From Paracidovorax wautersii (GTDB lineage Bacteria > Pseudomonadota > Gammaproteobacteria > Burkholderiales > Burkholderiaceae_C), in assembly GCF_900113035.1 (NCBI RefSeq), contig NZ_FONX01000006.1, positions 62,001-126,000 on the forward strand: DNA of 64,000 bases, read 5' to 3'. Shown piece after piece: positions 7,440 through 15,229 of this stretch (the first letter of the stretch is position 1; each line of letters opens with the position of its first letter). The position numbers and the translations under genes were made by a program. Under the pieces are notes generated by a model. It searched no databases. It worked only from the letters and a program-made list of their open reading frames with translations, and was not told the origin of the DNA.

Positions 7440-8456
7440 TCACGCGGCGCGTCTCATCTTTTGCACGATGGACCACCAGACCTCGGCCCAGTCGGCGCCC
7501 GGCTTGCGCGGGATGTGGACCTCGACCTCGCGCGCGGGGCCGTGCCGTGCCTCCTTGCGCAGGCGGCGCGCCAGGAAGTAGGAACTGGCCTCCCCGTCGA
7601 AGTCGGCGTCAGCGTCGTTGTCGCCGAAGATCAGCACCCGCCGCACGGTGTCCGGCAGCCAGATCCTCTCCAGGTTGCCCGCGCTCAGGCCGGGCCAGAC
7701 CGGGATGTCCTTGAGCAGGTGCACCGCGATCGCGTTCTCGATGCCCTCGGTGAGGCCGAGCACCTCCGTGGGCTCGAACAGGCGGATGGCCGCGCCGTTG
7801 ATGCCCGCGGTCAGGACCTTCTTGGCATCGGGCAGGGCCGCCTTGCGCCCGCCGCTCAGGTAGGTGCGGTGCAGCGACACCAGCTGGCCGTCCGGCCCGT
7901 CGATGCGCGCGAGCATCGCGGCGTACTCGGCCACGCGGCGGGTCTTGCCGTCGGCACCGCGCTCGTAGTAGCCCAGGCGCGGGTGGTAGCGCAGCGCGCT
8001 CGGATAGACGTCCATCCCGAGCCCGCGGCCGCAGAGATAGCGGTCCACCTCGTCGCCCCGCCGGATCTGCAGGCCTTCGTCCCAGATGCGGCGCGCGAGC
8101 AGCAGCATGCGCTCGGCGCCGGCCGGCTGCGCGTGGGACGCGGTCGCGGCGGGCAGGCCGCCGACGCACTCGTTGACCTTCTTGAGCGTGGTGACGAAGT
8201 CCCAGCCTTTGAGAGCCTGCAGCAGCTTGAAGCCACCGCCCGGCCCGCAAGAATCCCGGTTGCGGCAGTGGTAGTTGCCTTCGCCGTATCGGTCCGTGTA
8301 CTGGAACCGGTCCGTGCCGCCGCACAGGGGGCACGGCAGGTTCTTGTGCTTGAGGATGCGCTCGTCCACGCCCAGGCAGCGCAGGATCTCGTCCCAGCGG
8401 CCGTGGGCGCGTGCCTTGACGTCCTCGATGCGCAGCTCGTATTCCGTCTCCGTCAT
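7440..8456 (-). CDS. ICE primase/helicase-type protein with zinc ribbon and Toprim domain
   Basis: The 338-residue protein has an N-terminal P4-type primase zinc-binding region (CPLCGGTDRF followed by HCRNRDSCGPGGG, residues about 40-75). A C-terminal Toprim domain (GLTEGIENAIAV with the catalytic Glu, and VLIFGDNDAD with the Asp pair, residues about 235-290) follows. It probably primes replication of the transferred strand or the excised element. ATG 8456 overlaps by four bases the stop of a 23-codon upstream ORF, suggesting translational coupling. A longer TTG start at 8537 would swallow that ORF's ribosome site and is less likely. Confidence 0.85.
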   Translation of the reverse strand: MTETEYELRIEDVKARAHGRWDEILRCLGVDERILKHKNLPCPLCGGTDRFQYTDRYGEGNYHCRNRDSCGPGGGFKLLQALKGWDFVTTLKKVNECVGGLPAATASHAQPAGAERMLLLARRIWDEGLQIRRGDEVDRYLCGRGLGMDVYPSALRYHPRLGYYERGADGKTRRVAEYAAMLARIDGPDGQLVSLHRTYLSGGRKAALPDAKKVLTAGINGAAIRLFEPTEVLGLTEGIENAIAVHLLKDIPVWPGLSAGNLERIWLPDTVRRVLIFGDNDADADFDGEASSYFLARRLRKEARHGPAREVEVHIPRKPGADWAEVWWSIVQKMRRAA

Positions 8457-8524
8457 GGCGACGTCCTGTGCGTTCCGGGCGGCCGCGCGCGTGCGGGCTG
8501 CCCAAGTGGTTCTATGCGATGCAT
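8453..8524 (-). CDS. Possible 23-residue leader peptide of the primase gene
   Basis: An ATG at 8524 follows an excellent ribosome site (GGAGG, 6 bases upstream) and reads 23 codons to a TGA that overlaps the primase start as ATGA. No family is recognised. The strong signal and exact coupling suggest that it is translated and sets primase expression. The proof would be ribosome profiling, as the sequence is too short for coding statistics. Confidence 0.4.
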   Translation of the reverse strand: MHRIEPLGQPARARPPGTHRTSP

Positions 8525-8600
8525 GTTTTTCCTCCAATGGATGTGGCGCCCGCGCAGGCGGCCCCGGGGACCGGACCTCCCGCGCGGCAATGGCGCTGGC

Positions 8601-8909
8601 CTAACGGCCGATCTCGAACGTGAACAGCAGGCCGGCCTGCAGCGCCCGCGACACCGGGTGGTCCGGCCAGTCGGCGGCGCTCACGTACCGCGTGTCGGCA
8701 GCCATGGCCTCGCCGTCCTGCGAACGCAGCAGGTAGCCGCTGGGCCGCAGTGCGATGCGGTAGGACTGGATGCGCGAGCCGAGGACCACGAAGGTCCGGC
8801 CGGCGATGCCCGTGACGATCTCGCTTTCCTTGATGAGGAACTCGAGTTCCGCGGTGTCGCAGACCGGCACCAGCGGCCGGGAGCGCGCGAAGGTGGCTGC
8901 CTGTGTCAT
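8601..8909 (-). CDS. Uncharacterised ICE protein, 102 residues
   Basis: I recognise no family. The product is compact, with alternating polar and hydrophobic residues (TAELEFLIKESEIVTGIAGRT, then SYRIALRPSGYLL) and no membrane segment, so it is probably a small cytosolic alpha/beta protein. ATG 8909 is preceded by GGTGGAG and overlaps the stop of the upstream small gene as ATGA, so the two are co-translated. It lies in the leftward ICE gene string between an unknown membrane gene and the primase. Confidence 0.6.
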   Translation of the reverse strand: MTQAATFARSRPLVPVCDTAELEFLIKESEIVTGIAGRTFVVLGSRIQSYRIALRPSGYLLRSQDGEAMAADTRYVSAADWPDHPVSRALQAGLLFTFEIGR

Positions 8910-9118
8910 GGCTCCACCCCCTGTCCGGAGGTTTCCCTGGCGGGGAGGTCTGCGCACCGGCGCCGGGCCGGGCCCGCGCCGGGGAACGGCGCGGCAGCCG
9001 AGGCCGTGCACCGGGACTCGGCGCGGGCGGCCCGCGCTGCCTCGTCGTCCCATCGCGCGGCGACGCCGTAGGCGGCCAGCACGAGCACGAGGCACAGCAT
9101 GATTTCGAATGAAGACAT
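8906..9118 (-). CDS. Small membrane protein, 70 residues
   Basis: A hydrophobic helix (residues about 4-22, IMLCLVLVLAAYGVAA) is followed by a charged, Ala/Arg-rich soluble tail with two cysteines, giving a single-pass protein of unknown function. ATG 9118 has a strong AAGGAGAT ribosome site. The stop overlaps the next start by four bases (ATGA). It is too small to assign to a family; reality is supported by the start signal and coupling. Confidence 0.55.
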   Translation of the reverse strand: MSSFEIMLCLVLVLAAYGVAARWDDEAARAARAESRCTASAAAPFPGAGPARRRCADLPARETSGQGVEP

Positions 9119-9171
9119 GGCATCTCCTTGGGTTGCGGAGCCCGCGTCCGCGGGCTCCAGGAAGAGGGGGA

Positions 9172-9735
9172 TCAGGCGAAGAGGTCGCCCTGGAACGAGA
9201 GCCACTTGATCTGCTCGTTGATCCACTGGGGGTTCCGGGCGAGCCGAGCCTCGATCCAGCCCGGGTTGCTTGCGAACGCCTCCGCCACCCAGCGCGGGTA
9301 GCGTGCGAGCGACTCCATCAGCCACCCCTTCACGTTGCGCGCGATGTGATCGCGGATCTCCTCGCTGTCCACCCGGCCGCAATAGGCGATGGGCGAGAGC
9401 GGGCTGCAGCCCACCACGCGCAGGCAGTTGACGAACGAGAAGGGGAGGCGGTCCTTTTCCGGGTCGGTAAAGATCCAGCCCAGGGTCGCGAGCTTCTCGT
9501 CCAGCGGCGTTCTCGTGTTCGCCAGATCGCGCACGTCCTTGAGCAGGCGCCAATGGAGATACACGATCTCTTCCACCGTCCATTCGTGCGCGTCGTCGTC
9601 GCCGTCGGGATCGATGTCGGACCAGTCGGGCGCCCCGACGATCGAGGCACCCGCCAGCGCGGTGCTGGGGAGGATGTAGAAGACGTCCGCGGACGCTGGC
9701 GCGCGCGGGCGGCGGGATGCAATGCTTGTCGGCAT
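9172..9735 (-). CDS. Uncharacterised ICE protein, 187 residues
   Basis: I recognise no named family. The product is acidic in the middle (DWSDIDPDGDDDAHEW, residues about 38-53). It ends with aromatic-rich helices in which WLMESLARYPRWVAEAF, NPGWIEARL and NPQWINEQI form three loosely repeated Trp-containing units, perhaps a small helical repeat. No signal peptide or membrane segment is seen. ATG 9735 heads a leftward run with the two small genes downstream. A leader hairpin lies at 9775-9792 and the recurrent upstream box at 9880-9894. Confidence 0.6.
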   Translation of the reverse strand: MPTSIASRRPRAPASADVFYILPSTALAGASIVGAPDWSDIDPDGDDDAHEWTVEEIVYLHWRLLKDVRDLANTRTPLDEKLATLGWIFTDPEKDRLPFSFVNCLRVVGCSPLSPIAYCGRVDSEEIRDHIARNVKGWLMESLARYPRWVAEAFASNPGWIEARLARNPQWINEQIKWLSFQGDLFA

Positions 9736-9774
9736 GGCTGACTCCAGGAAGGGAGGAGGCAGCCCAATCCCCGT

Positions 9775-9792
9775 GAGGGGCGGGTGCCCCTC
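9775..9792 (-). promoter_or_regulatory. Leader stem-loop of the 187-residue ICE gene
   Basis: GAGGGGC-GGGT-GCCCCTC forms a perfect 7-bp stem 39 bases upstream of the start at 9735. It is similar in base composition and position to the twin stem-loops before 7127 and 25031 but single. Confidence 0.4.
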
Positions 9793-9879
9793 GGGGTGAA
9801 TACTCTCGGCATGGCGCCGAGGCTCGCGGGTCAATGGACCCAGGCTGGTTTGTAGGTAGGCGGGTGATCCGCCGTGATC

Positions 9880-9894
9880 GGTGTGCCAGCTACC
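9880..9894. promoter_or_regulatory. Shared upstream box (copy 2)
   Basis: GGTGTGCCAGCTACC lies 145 bases upstream of the start at 9735 and matches the box at 7281-7295 in 13 of 15 positions. It is a candidate binding site for the element's own activator. Confidence 0.35.
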
Positions 9895-10212
9895 GGTCGG
9901 AAAGAGCTTTCGGCGCAAGGCCAGGCGCTTGCCTCGAAAGCCTGTTCCTGCCGGTGCCGCGGACGTGCGCGCGGCCAATGCTCCAGGGCTCGCAGTCGGG
10001 ATCCGTCCGGTCGGGGTGTCCGCCGGGCCGGGCCCGCGGGCCAGCTACCGTTGGACAGCACCGTAGCGGGACGGCGGGGCGGGGTCAAGGCGCCCGGCGC
10101 CGCCCGCGCGGGCTGTCGCCGAAATGCGCCGGATTCGGGTTGGATTTCGGGTGGCGGCGCGCGCGGCGGGCGCCGAAGATCGGCCGCAGGAACCGAAGCA
10201 CCGGAGGCGGCG

Positions 10213-11178
10213 ATGGCTGATATCCAGATCGTGAAGACGGACCAGGGCGCGGTCAACGCCCGCATCCTGGCGCGGGAGGCCAAGGCCGACTTCCGCAGGG
10301 TCGAGGCGGCGAGCCTGAAGGTCCGCACGCATTTCACGAGCGCGGAGGCCAAGCGGTTGTTCGTGCGCATGTTCAACACGCTGCAGCTCAACGCCCACTT
10401 CATTTCCGTGATCGCGCGCACGCGCATCGACCACCAGGACGTCGAGAGGGAGGAGACCTCGCTGCGCGCCGACATCGACGCGGTCAAGAACAGGCTCAAC
10501 CAGGCGCTCGACGGCGCGGAGGCCCTCTTCAAGGCCCATGGGATCAGCAGCTTCGCGACCTATGACACGCAGCCGCTGGAGATCGAGGTCGGCATCCTGT
10601 CCTCGAGCGGGCGGCGGTACCTCGAGGTGCTCAACCAGCTCGACCAGCTGATGCCCTTGCTGCAGACGCTGGAGATCCATGAGGTCATCAGCACCCAGGA
10701 GCTGGACATCCAGCGCGCCGCGCTGAAGCGCCAGATCAAGGACATCGCCAATTCGGCGCGCCGGCAGGCCACCGGTCTGCGCAGGCGCATGAATGCAATG
10801 GGGGCGCGTGATGGAGATCTGGGCGAGGTGGCCCCTCGGCCGGTTGCGCCAGCGGCCGGCGAACCGCGCATGGACGATGCCGCCGCGCTCGACGTCGGCA
10901 ATGCCAGCCAGTCCGGGGGCGAGCCCGATCCCATCCTCCCGGCGGCGGAACCAGGGAGCGGGGCTGACGCTGCGCACGAGGCCATGGAGCACGCCATGGG
11001 TCCGTCCGTACTCAAGCGTGTGCGCCGCAAGCCGGCAGCCCCGGAAGCGAACGGGGAGGCTGGCAGTCAGCCCGGCGCCCAGCCGGGGGGCGACACGGCT
11101 GCCCTATCGGGTACCCCGCCGACTGCGGACGCAGGCGCGCCGGTGGATCCCCCGGCCGAGGTGGTGCCGCGGGAATAG
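10213..11178 (+). CDS. DUF1845 / AcaB-type ICE regulator (PFL_4669 family)
   Basis: The 321-residue protein carries the conserved DUF1845 core (residues 1-200) with VKTDQGAVNARILAREAK, KVRTHFTSAEAKRLFVRMFN, LNAHFISVIARTRID and LEVLNQLDQLMPLLQTLEI. A poorly conserved Ala/Pro/Gly-rich tail follows. This family, found on PFGI-1-like ICEs and IncC plasmids, includes AcaB, a DNA-binding regulator that activates the FlhDC-like acaDC genes. A role in controlling transfer here is therefore inferred by homology. ATG 10213 has a GGAGG site nearby. It is transcribed away from the neighbouring ICE genes. Confidence 0.8.
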   Translation: MADIQIVKTDQGAVNARILAREAKADFRRVEAASLKVRTHFTSAEAKRLFVRMFNTLQLNAHFISVIARTRIDHQDVEREETSLRADIDAVKNRLNQALDGAEALFKAHGISSFATYDTQPLEIEVGILSSSGRRYLEVLNQLDQLMPLLQTLEIHEVISTQELDIQRAALKRQIKDIANSARRQATGLRRRMNAMGARDGDLGEVAPRPVAPAAGEPRMDDAAALDVGNASQSGGEPDPILPAAEPGSGADAAHEAMEHAMGPSVLKRVRRKPAAPEANGEAGSQPGAQPGGDTAALSGTPPTADAGAPVDPPAEVVPRE

Positions 11179-11329
11179 TGCAGCGATCACGAACGGCAAC
11201 GAGGCGGCGCAATCGCGTCCGCATCGCCGCGGACAAGCGCGCAGACCCTTGAAGGGACCGAACGAGGATGGGGCACAGCGCCATCGGCCCAGAGGCTGGG
11301 CGGCGGTCCACAGCGGGCCGGTGGAGGCG

Positions 11330-11355
11330 AAAAAAACCGGCCCAGATGGGCCGGT
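11330..11355 (-). terminator. Rho-independent terminator of the RRM gene
   Basis: On the minus strand a 9-bp stem (ACCGGCCCA / TGGGCCGGT) is followed by a run of seven T residues. It begins 21 bases after the stop of the RNA-binding protein gene. This is the clearest intrinsic terminator in the window. Confidence 0.85.
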
Positions 11356-11376
11356 CTTTCTGCGGTGCGGCTGGGT

Positions 11377-11727
11377 TCAGTAGCGACCACCGCCGTAGCC
11401 GCCATCGCCGTAGCCGACATCCGAACGGCCGGCTGCACGGTAGCCCTGGGCACCATGGCCACCCGCACCACGACCCTCTTCGCGGGGGCGAGCCAGGTTG
11501 ACGACGATCGAGCGTCCATCGACGGACCTGCCGTGCAAAGCGCTGATGGCGGCCTGGGCGTTCTCGGCGGAAGCCATCTCGACAAAGCCGAAGCCCTTGG
11601 AACGGCCGGTCTCACGGTCCGTCATGACCTTGGCGGAGGCGACGCTGCCGAACTCGGCAAAGTTGCTCTGCAGGCTGGAATCGGTGACGGAGTAGGGGAG
11701 GTTGCCTACATAGATCTTGCTGGACAT
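11377..11727 (-). CDS. RRM-domain RNA-binding protein (glycine-rich, cold-inducible type)
   Basis: The 116-residue protein is a single RNA-recognition motif. RNP2 is IYVGNLP at residues 4-10 and RNP1 is SKGFGFVEM at about 42-50. A Gly/Arg/Tyr-rich tail (GYGDGGYGGGRY) follows. It should bind single-stranded RNA and act as an RNA chaperone, often cold- or stress-induced in bacteria. The start at 11727 is chosen for homology at the N-terminus and an AAAGG site; ATG 11745 would add six residues. It is monocistronic with its own terminator. Such a gene is not part of a typical ICE core and may be cargo or chromosomal. Confidence 0.88.
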   Translation of the reverse strand: MSSKIYVGNLPYSVTDSSLQSNFAEFGSVASAKVMTDRETGRSKGFGFVEMASAENAQAAISALHGRSVDGRSIVVNLARPREEGRGAGGHGAQGYRAAGRSDVGYGDGGYGGGRY

Positions 11728-11838
11728 GGAAAAGCCTTTATTCATGGGGCGCGCGCAAGGGCGCGCCGTTTGCGCTAGGGATGTGCATGTGGAGGCCACA
11801 TGCGGACGGATGGAAGGGACGCGGTGGGGCGCAGTTGC

Positions 11839-12114
11839 TCAGCACGCCGGAGGGTGCTGCATGCACGTTTGCAGCCAGCCTTGGGTGACTGCGAAGATTC
11901 GCGCGGCTTCGCGAGAGGCAAAGGCTCTGTCAAAGCGGAACACTCGACAGTAGCTGCCGTTGCCTTGAGAGCGTTGGACCGAGACGGAGGCGCGGAAGCG
12001 GCCACAGTCGGTCTGGTGTGTCGCGGGCGAAACGACGTACTTGCCCATGGGAATGGCGGTATTTGGAATCGGGTTCAGTCGGCAACGCAGGCTGGAATGG
12101 ACCTGCATGAGCAT
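11839..12114 (-). CDS. Hypothetical protein, 91 residues, upstream of the RRM gene
   Basis: The frame reads as a plausible small beta-rich protein (SLRCRLNPIPNTAIPMGKY, GRFRASVSVQRSQG, RVFRFDRAFASREAARIFAVTQGW). The final segment resembles short Burkholderiales proteins found near cold-shock genes. I cannot name the family with certainty. It runs in the same direction as the RRM gene, about 110 bases upstream of it, and they may share a promoter. Start could be 12114 or 12108. Confidence 0.45.
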   Translation of the reverse strand: MLMQVHSSLRCRLNPIPNTAIPMGKYVVSPATHQTDCGRFRASVSVQRSQGNGSYCRVFRFDRAFASREAARIFAVTQGWLQTCMQHPPAC

Positions 12115-12866
12115 GGAGAAACGGGATAGGCTGCAGCTCTACAGACCCACCGGGCGGCAATAGCCGCAAAAGCTAGCCGCGCGGGACGATGTGGCGCCTT
12201 CGGCGGGCGTTGTCGTGGCTGCTGGGAACAGCCAGTTGAACTGGTTTGAGTATATCTCGATTCGTATGGACGAGAAGCTTGATATTCTTTTTGGTTTTAT
12301 AAAAGCCCTGCCGCACCGATGCGCTCGGATTCCTTCGGCTCCGCGCGCGAGATGCCTGCCGCCGCTGTCTTTCGAGCCTGCCGCATTCTCCCCAGGCGAG
12401 GGCGAGGGAACGACTGCGCCGACACGAGACAAGGTCCGCTGCGGGAAGTCACTCCGACTTGTCTCCCGCGGCGTGGCATTCGGTGCTAGGACGTGGCGCC
12501 GCGGCCCGGCACCCTATGCCTCTTGGCGCAGGCGCGATATGGTTCCGGCAGCCCGCATGCGCCCGTGTTCTCCGCGGTGACTTCGGGCGGGGACAGCTGG
12601 ATCTCCTCGACCCTCCAGCCCTGGAGCTGCTTGCGAATTCTCTTCCTCGCGCCTGCCCGCCGCCGGATGGTCTGCCGTCGCTCGCCGCGGTGACCAGAGG
12701 CGTCCGCCGAGCGCGGCCATGAACTTGTCGATCGCCACACCGTCCAGGGGACGTCCACGGTGTGCGCCAGCGTGTTGCGTCCCTAGCGTGGGTGTCATCC
12801 TGACCTAGCCCCACGTGAACGAGCGGGTCGGCCACCGACCGGCCTTGCCGGTGTAGGAGTCGAACC
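12115..12866. other. Region without a convincing gene; includes an AT-rich patch
   Basis: About 750 bases hold only arginine- and proline-rich frames that look non-coding. A distinct AT-rich patch (about 12240-12305) stands out from the GC-rich surroundings. Beside it lies a perfect palindrome CCAGTT-G-AACTGG (12233-12245). The patch could hold the promoter for the leftward genes or be a remnant of inserted DNA. Confidence 0.4.
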
Positions 12867-13097
12867 ATGACCTACCCATCCGAACGTCCTGCCGTGCTGC
12901 CCGAGACGGGGTTTCTGCGCGAACGCCAGGTGCTGGTGTTCGTGCCCATCTCGAAGTCGACCCTGTGGCGCCGCGTCGACAGCGGCAGCTTCCCTGCGCC
13001 CGTGAAGCTGTCGCCCCGGGTCACCGCGTGGCGGGCCGAGGACGTGCGCCGCTGGATCGCGGACCAAGGAAGCCAGCATCCGCGCTCCCCGGCGTAG
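12867..13097 (+). CDS. AlpA/MerR-like excisionase-type DNA-binding protein
   Basis: The 76-residue protein matches the AlpA family. A winged-helix core, VPISKSTLWRRVDSGSFPAPVKL followed by WRAEDVRRWI (residues about 28-66), covers most of its length. AlpA-type proteins regulate integrase expression or assist excision of prophages and islands. ATG 12867 follows a GTAGGAG ribosome site. The gene stands alone at the left border of the first catabolic block, as expected of an island-associated regulator. Confidence 0.85.
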   Translation: MTYPSERPAVLPETGFLRERQVLVFVPISKSTLWRRVDSGSFPAPVKLSPRVTAWRAEDVRRWIADQGSQHPRSPA

Positions 13098-13325
13098 CGT
13101 CCCGCGAGCGCACGGCGCCGGTCGACCGCGAAGGAGCGGCCTGCGCGCGCATGCGCTCGGGTGGATCCGGAGGCACAGGTGCCCCGCCGTCCCGCACGTA
13201 CGCGGCATCGCCATGGAAGCGTGGCCTGGCCCCGCTGCGCGCGCGGCCGCAAGGAAGGGACCCGCTGCACGCATTGCCGCTGCCCGTGCGGGGCCAACAC
13301 TGAAACGCCGCAAGGAGGCTGGCAT

Positions 13326-14153
13326 ATGGCGTTTTCGATGGATGACCTGTTATGGATGGGCAAGGTGCTGCAGGCGGCGGGACAGGCCGAGCTGATGCCG
13401 CGCTTCAACCGCCTCGCGCCGGACCAGATAGCGCGCAAGACCTCGGCATTCGACGTGGTCACGCTGGCGGATGAACGCTCCGAGGCGGCGATCGCCAGCG
13501 ACCTGGCGCGCCGGTTCCCGGGCGCGCTCATCGTGGGCGAGGAAGCGGCCGGCCGCGACCCGGAACTGCTGGAGCGCATCGGCGGCCGCGACCTGGCCTT
13601 CGTGGTCGATCCGCTCGACGGCACCCGCAATTTCGCCAGCGGTCTTCCGCTGTTCGGCGTCATGGCCGCTGCGGTGGTGCGCGGAGAGATCATGGCCGGC
13701 GCGATCCACGATCCGGTGACCGGCAGCACGGCCTACGCGTTCAGGAGCGGCGGCGCATGGCTCGAACATGAAGGCGGCGGGCGCCGCATCGATCTGCGGG
13801 TGGCTGCACCGGTGCCCCCGGACCAGATGGACGGCGTCATCGGCACCAACTTCCTGCCCGAGCCGCTGCGCACGCGCGTGAACCAGCGCCTGTCCTCGCT
13901 GTCGACCACCTGCTGGCTGCGTTGCGCGGCGCACGAGTACCGGCTTGCGGCGGCCGGGCAGGTCCACGCGCTGTTCTACAACAAGCTGATGCCCTGGGAC
14001 CACGCCGCGGGCTGGCTGCTGCACCGCGAAGCCGGCGGGCACAGCGCGCATTTCGATGGCTCGCCTTTTCTCCCCGCGCACATGTCAGGCGGGCTGATCT
14101 GCGCGCCCGATGCGCGGAGCTGGCGGGACCTGAAGGCGGCGCTGCTGGATTGA
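13326..14153 (+). CDS. Inositol monophosphatase-family phosphatase
   Basis: The 275-residue protein shows all metal-binding motifs of the Mg-dependent IMPase/FBPase superfamily: GEEA (residues about 75), DPLDGTRNF (about 98-106) and the C-terminal WDHAAGW (about 224). It should hydrolyse a phosphate monoester; the substrate (inositol phosphate, histidinol phosphate or another sugar phosphate) cannot be told. ATG 13326 follows AAGGAGG at good spacing. It converges on the AraC regulator gene, so its link with the neighbouring catabolic operon is unclear. Confidence 0.85.
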   Translation: MAFSMDDLLWMGKVLQAAGQAELMPRFNRLAPDQIARKTSAFDVVTLADERSEAAIASDLARRFPGALIVGEEAAGRDPELLERIGGRDLAFVVDPLDGTRNFASGLPLFGVMAAAVVRGEIMAGAIHDPVTGSTAYAFRSGGAWLEHEGGGRRIDLRVAAPVPPDQMDGVIGTNFLPEPLRTRVNQRLSSLSTTCWLRCAAHEYRLAAAGQVHALFYNKLMPWDHAAGWLLHREAGGHSAHFDGSPFLPAHMSGGLICAPDARSWRDLKAALLD

Positions 14154-14218
14154 GCAGGACGGGGTGGGCTGGGCCTCTCGCGGCCCGGCCGCCGCCGGGG
14201 CTGGCACGCGCCCGCCCG

Positions 14219-15229
14219 TCAGCGAATGGAGCGGCGCAGCGTCTGGGACGGCGCTTCGCCGAACTTGTGCTTGTAGGCGGCGGTGAAGTGGCCCAGGTGC
14301 GTGAATCCCCAGCGCATCGCCACCCCGGTGACCGTCTCGTCGCGGGAAGCCCCCTCGAGCAGTTCGGCGCGAACGCGTTGGAGGCGGATCGACTTCAGGA
14401 ACGCCGCGGGGCTCGTGTCGCGGAAATTCTTGAAGCCGGAATAGAGAGCGCTGATGCTCACGCCCGCGTGTTCCGCGACGTCCGCGATGCTGACCTGCTC
14501 GCCTGCATGGGCGTGGATGTACTCCTCGGCGCGGCGCACGTAGTAGGGGGCCATCGGCGGCGTCGGGCGCCGCAGTTCGTCGCTGAGGCTGTTCGACTGT
14601 CCGAACAGCAGGGCGCTGACCAGCATCTGCTCCAGGTTGGATCGCGCCGCCGGCGACGCCAGCATGCCGCTGTCGTGGGCCGCCTCGCTCACCAGAAGCT
14701 CGATCAGGCGGCGCCAGGGCTCGATCTGGGAACCATCGAGCGCCATCCTGGGGGCGAACTTCACCGGCTTCGACAGGTCCCGTCCGAGATGCTGTCCGCA
14801 ATGCCGCTCCAGCAGGGAGCGGTCGATCTGCACGATGATCTGGTCGCACCCCTTGTGCCCCAGCAGGTGCAGCGGCTCGGTGGGCGTGACCACGGTGCCC
14901 ACGCCCGGGCTGGAATCGACGGTGGTGTCTCCGCAGCGCACGACGCACGAGCCCGAGATCGGCATCTGAACCAGGTAGGCGTTCTCCATGCGTCCGGGGC
15001 GGACCTCCACGGCGGCGCCGTAGCTGAGGCGGTGCAGCGAAATCGATCCCAGCGTGACGCGGTACATGCGCGTGTCCACGGCGTCCCCGGTGTCCAGGAC
15101 CCGGAGCTCGTGCGGCGAAAGCACCTCGCCGACGCGGCTGCGGGCCTCGTCGGGGTCGTGCGTTTGAAACAGCTGGCGCGACAGCAGTGCCTGGGACCGG
15201 AAGGTCTCCGCAAACCCGGAACTTGGCAT
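14219..15229 (-). CDS. AraC/XylS-family transcriptional regulator
   Basis: The 336-residue protein has an N-terminal AraC-binding-like ligand domain (residues 1-190, AraC_binding_2 type) and a C-terminal double helix-turn-helix (about 230-335). The latter includes VSIADVAEHAGVSISALYSGFKN and the family signature GFTHLGHFTAAYKHKFGEAP. It is probably the inducer-responsive activator of the divergent monooxygenase operon starting at 15924. ATG 15229 is chosen because it has a GGAGACAAGGG ribosome site. Confidence 0.9.
   Translation of the reverse strand: MPSSGFAETFRSQALLSRQLFQTHDPDEARSRVGEVLSPHELRVLDTGDAVDTRMYRVTLGSISLHRLSYGAAVEVRPGRMENAYLVQMPISGSCVVRCGDTTVDSSPGVGTVVTPTEPLHLLGHKGCDQIIVQIDRSLLERHCGQHLGRDLSKPVKFAPRMALDGSQIEPWRRLIELLVSEAAHDSGMLASPAARSNLEQMLVSALLFGQSNSLSDELRRPTPPMAPYYVRRAEEYIHAHAGEQVSIADVAEHAGVSISALYSGFKNFRDTSPAAFLKSIRLQRVRAELLEGASRDETVTGVAMRWGFTHLGHFTAAYKHKFGEAPSQTLRRSIR

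Larger units (their letters stand above)
9736..10212. other. Divergent intergenic region with leader hairpin and upstream box
   Basis: No convincing gene is seen in these 477 bases between the leftward unknown gene and the rightward AcaB-type gene. A leader stem-loop (GAGGGGC-GGGT-GCCCCTC, 9775-9792) precedes the leftward start. The box GGTGTGCCAGCTACC occurs at 9880-9894, and its core GCCAGCTACCG recurs at about 10040-10050, upstream of the rightward gene. Promoters for both directions should lie here. Confidence 0.45.

Noticed and set aside
12449-12868. Small minus-strand protein genes in the 12.1-12.9 kb gap
   Set aside because: Several overlapping frames are open but all are Arg/Pro-rich, none has a good start signal or recognisable motif.
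12840-12870. tRNA T-arm-like GGTTCGACTCC on the minus strand as a tRNA or att site
   Set aside because: The flanking bases do not form a T-stem and no acceptor or anticodon arm is found.
14154-14218. Intrinsic terminator between the phosphatase and AraC genes
   Set aside because: Only a 5-bp GC stem without a T-run is present, too weak to call.
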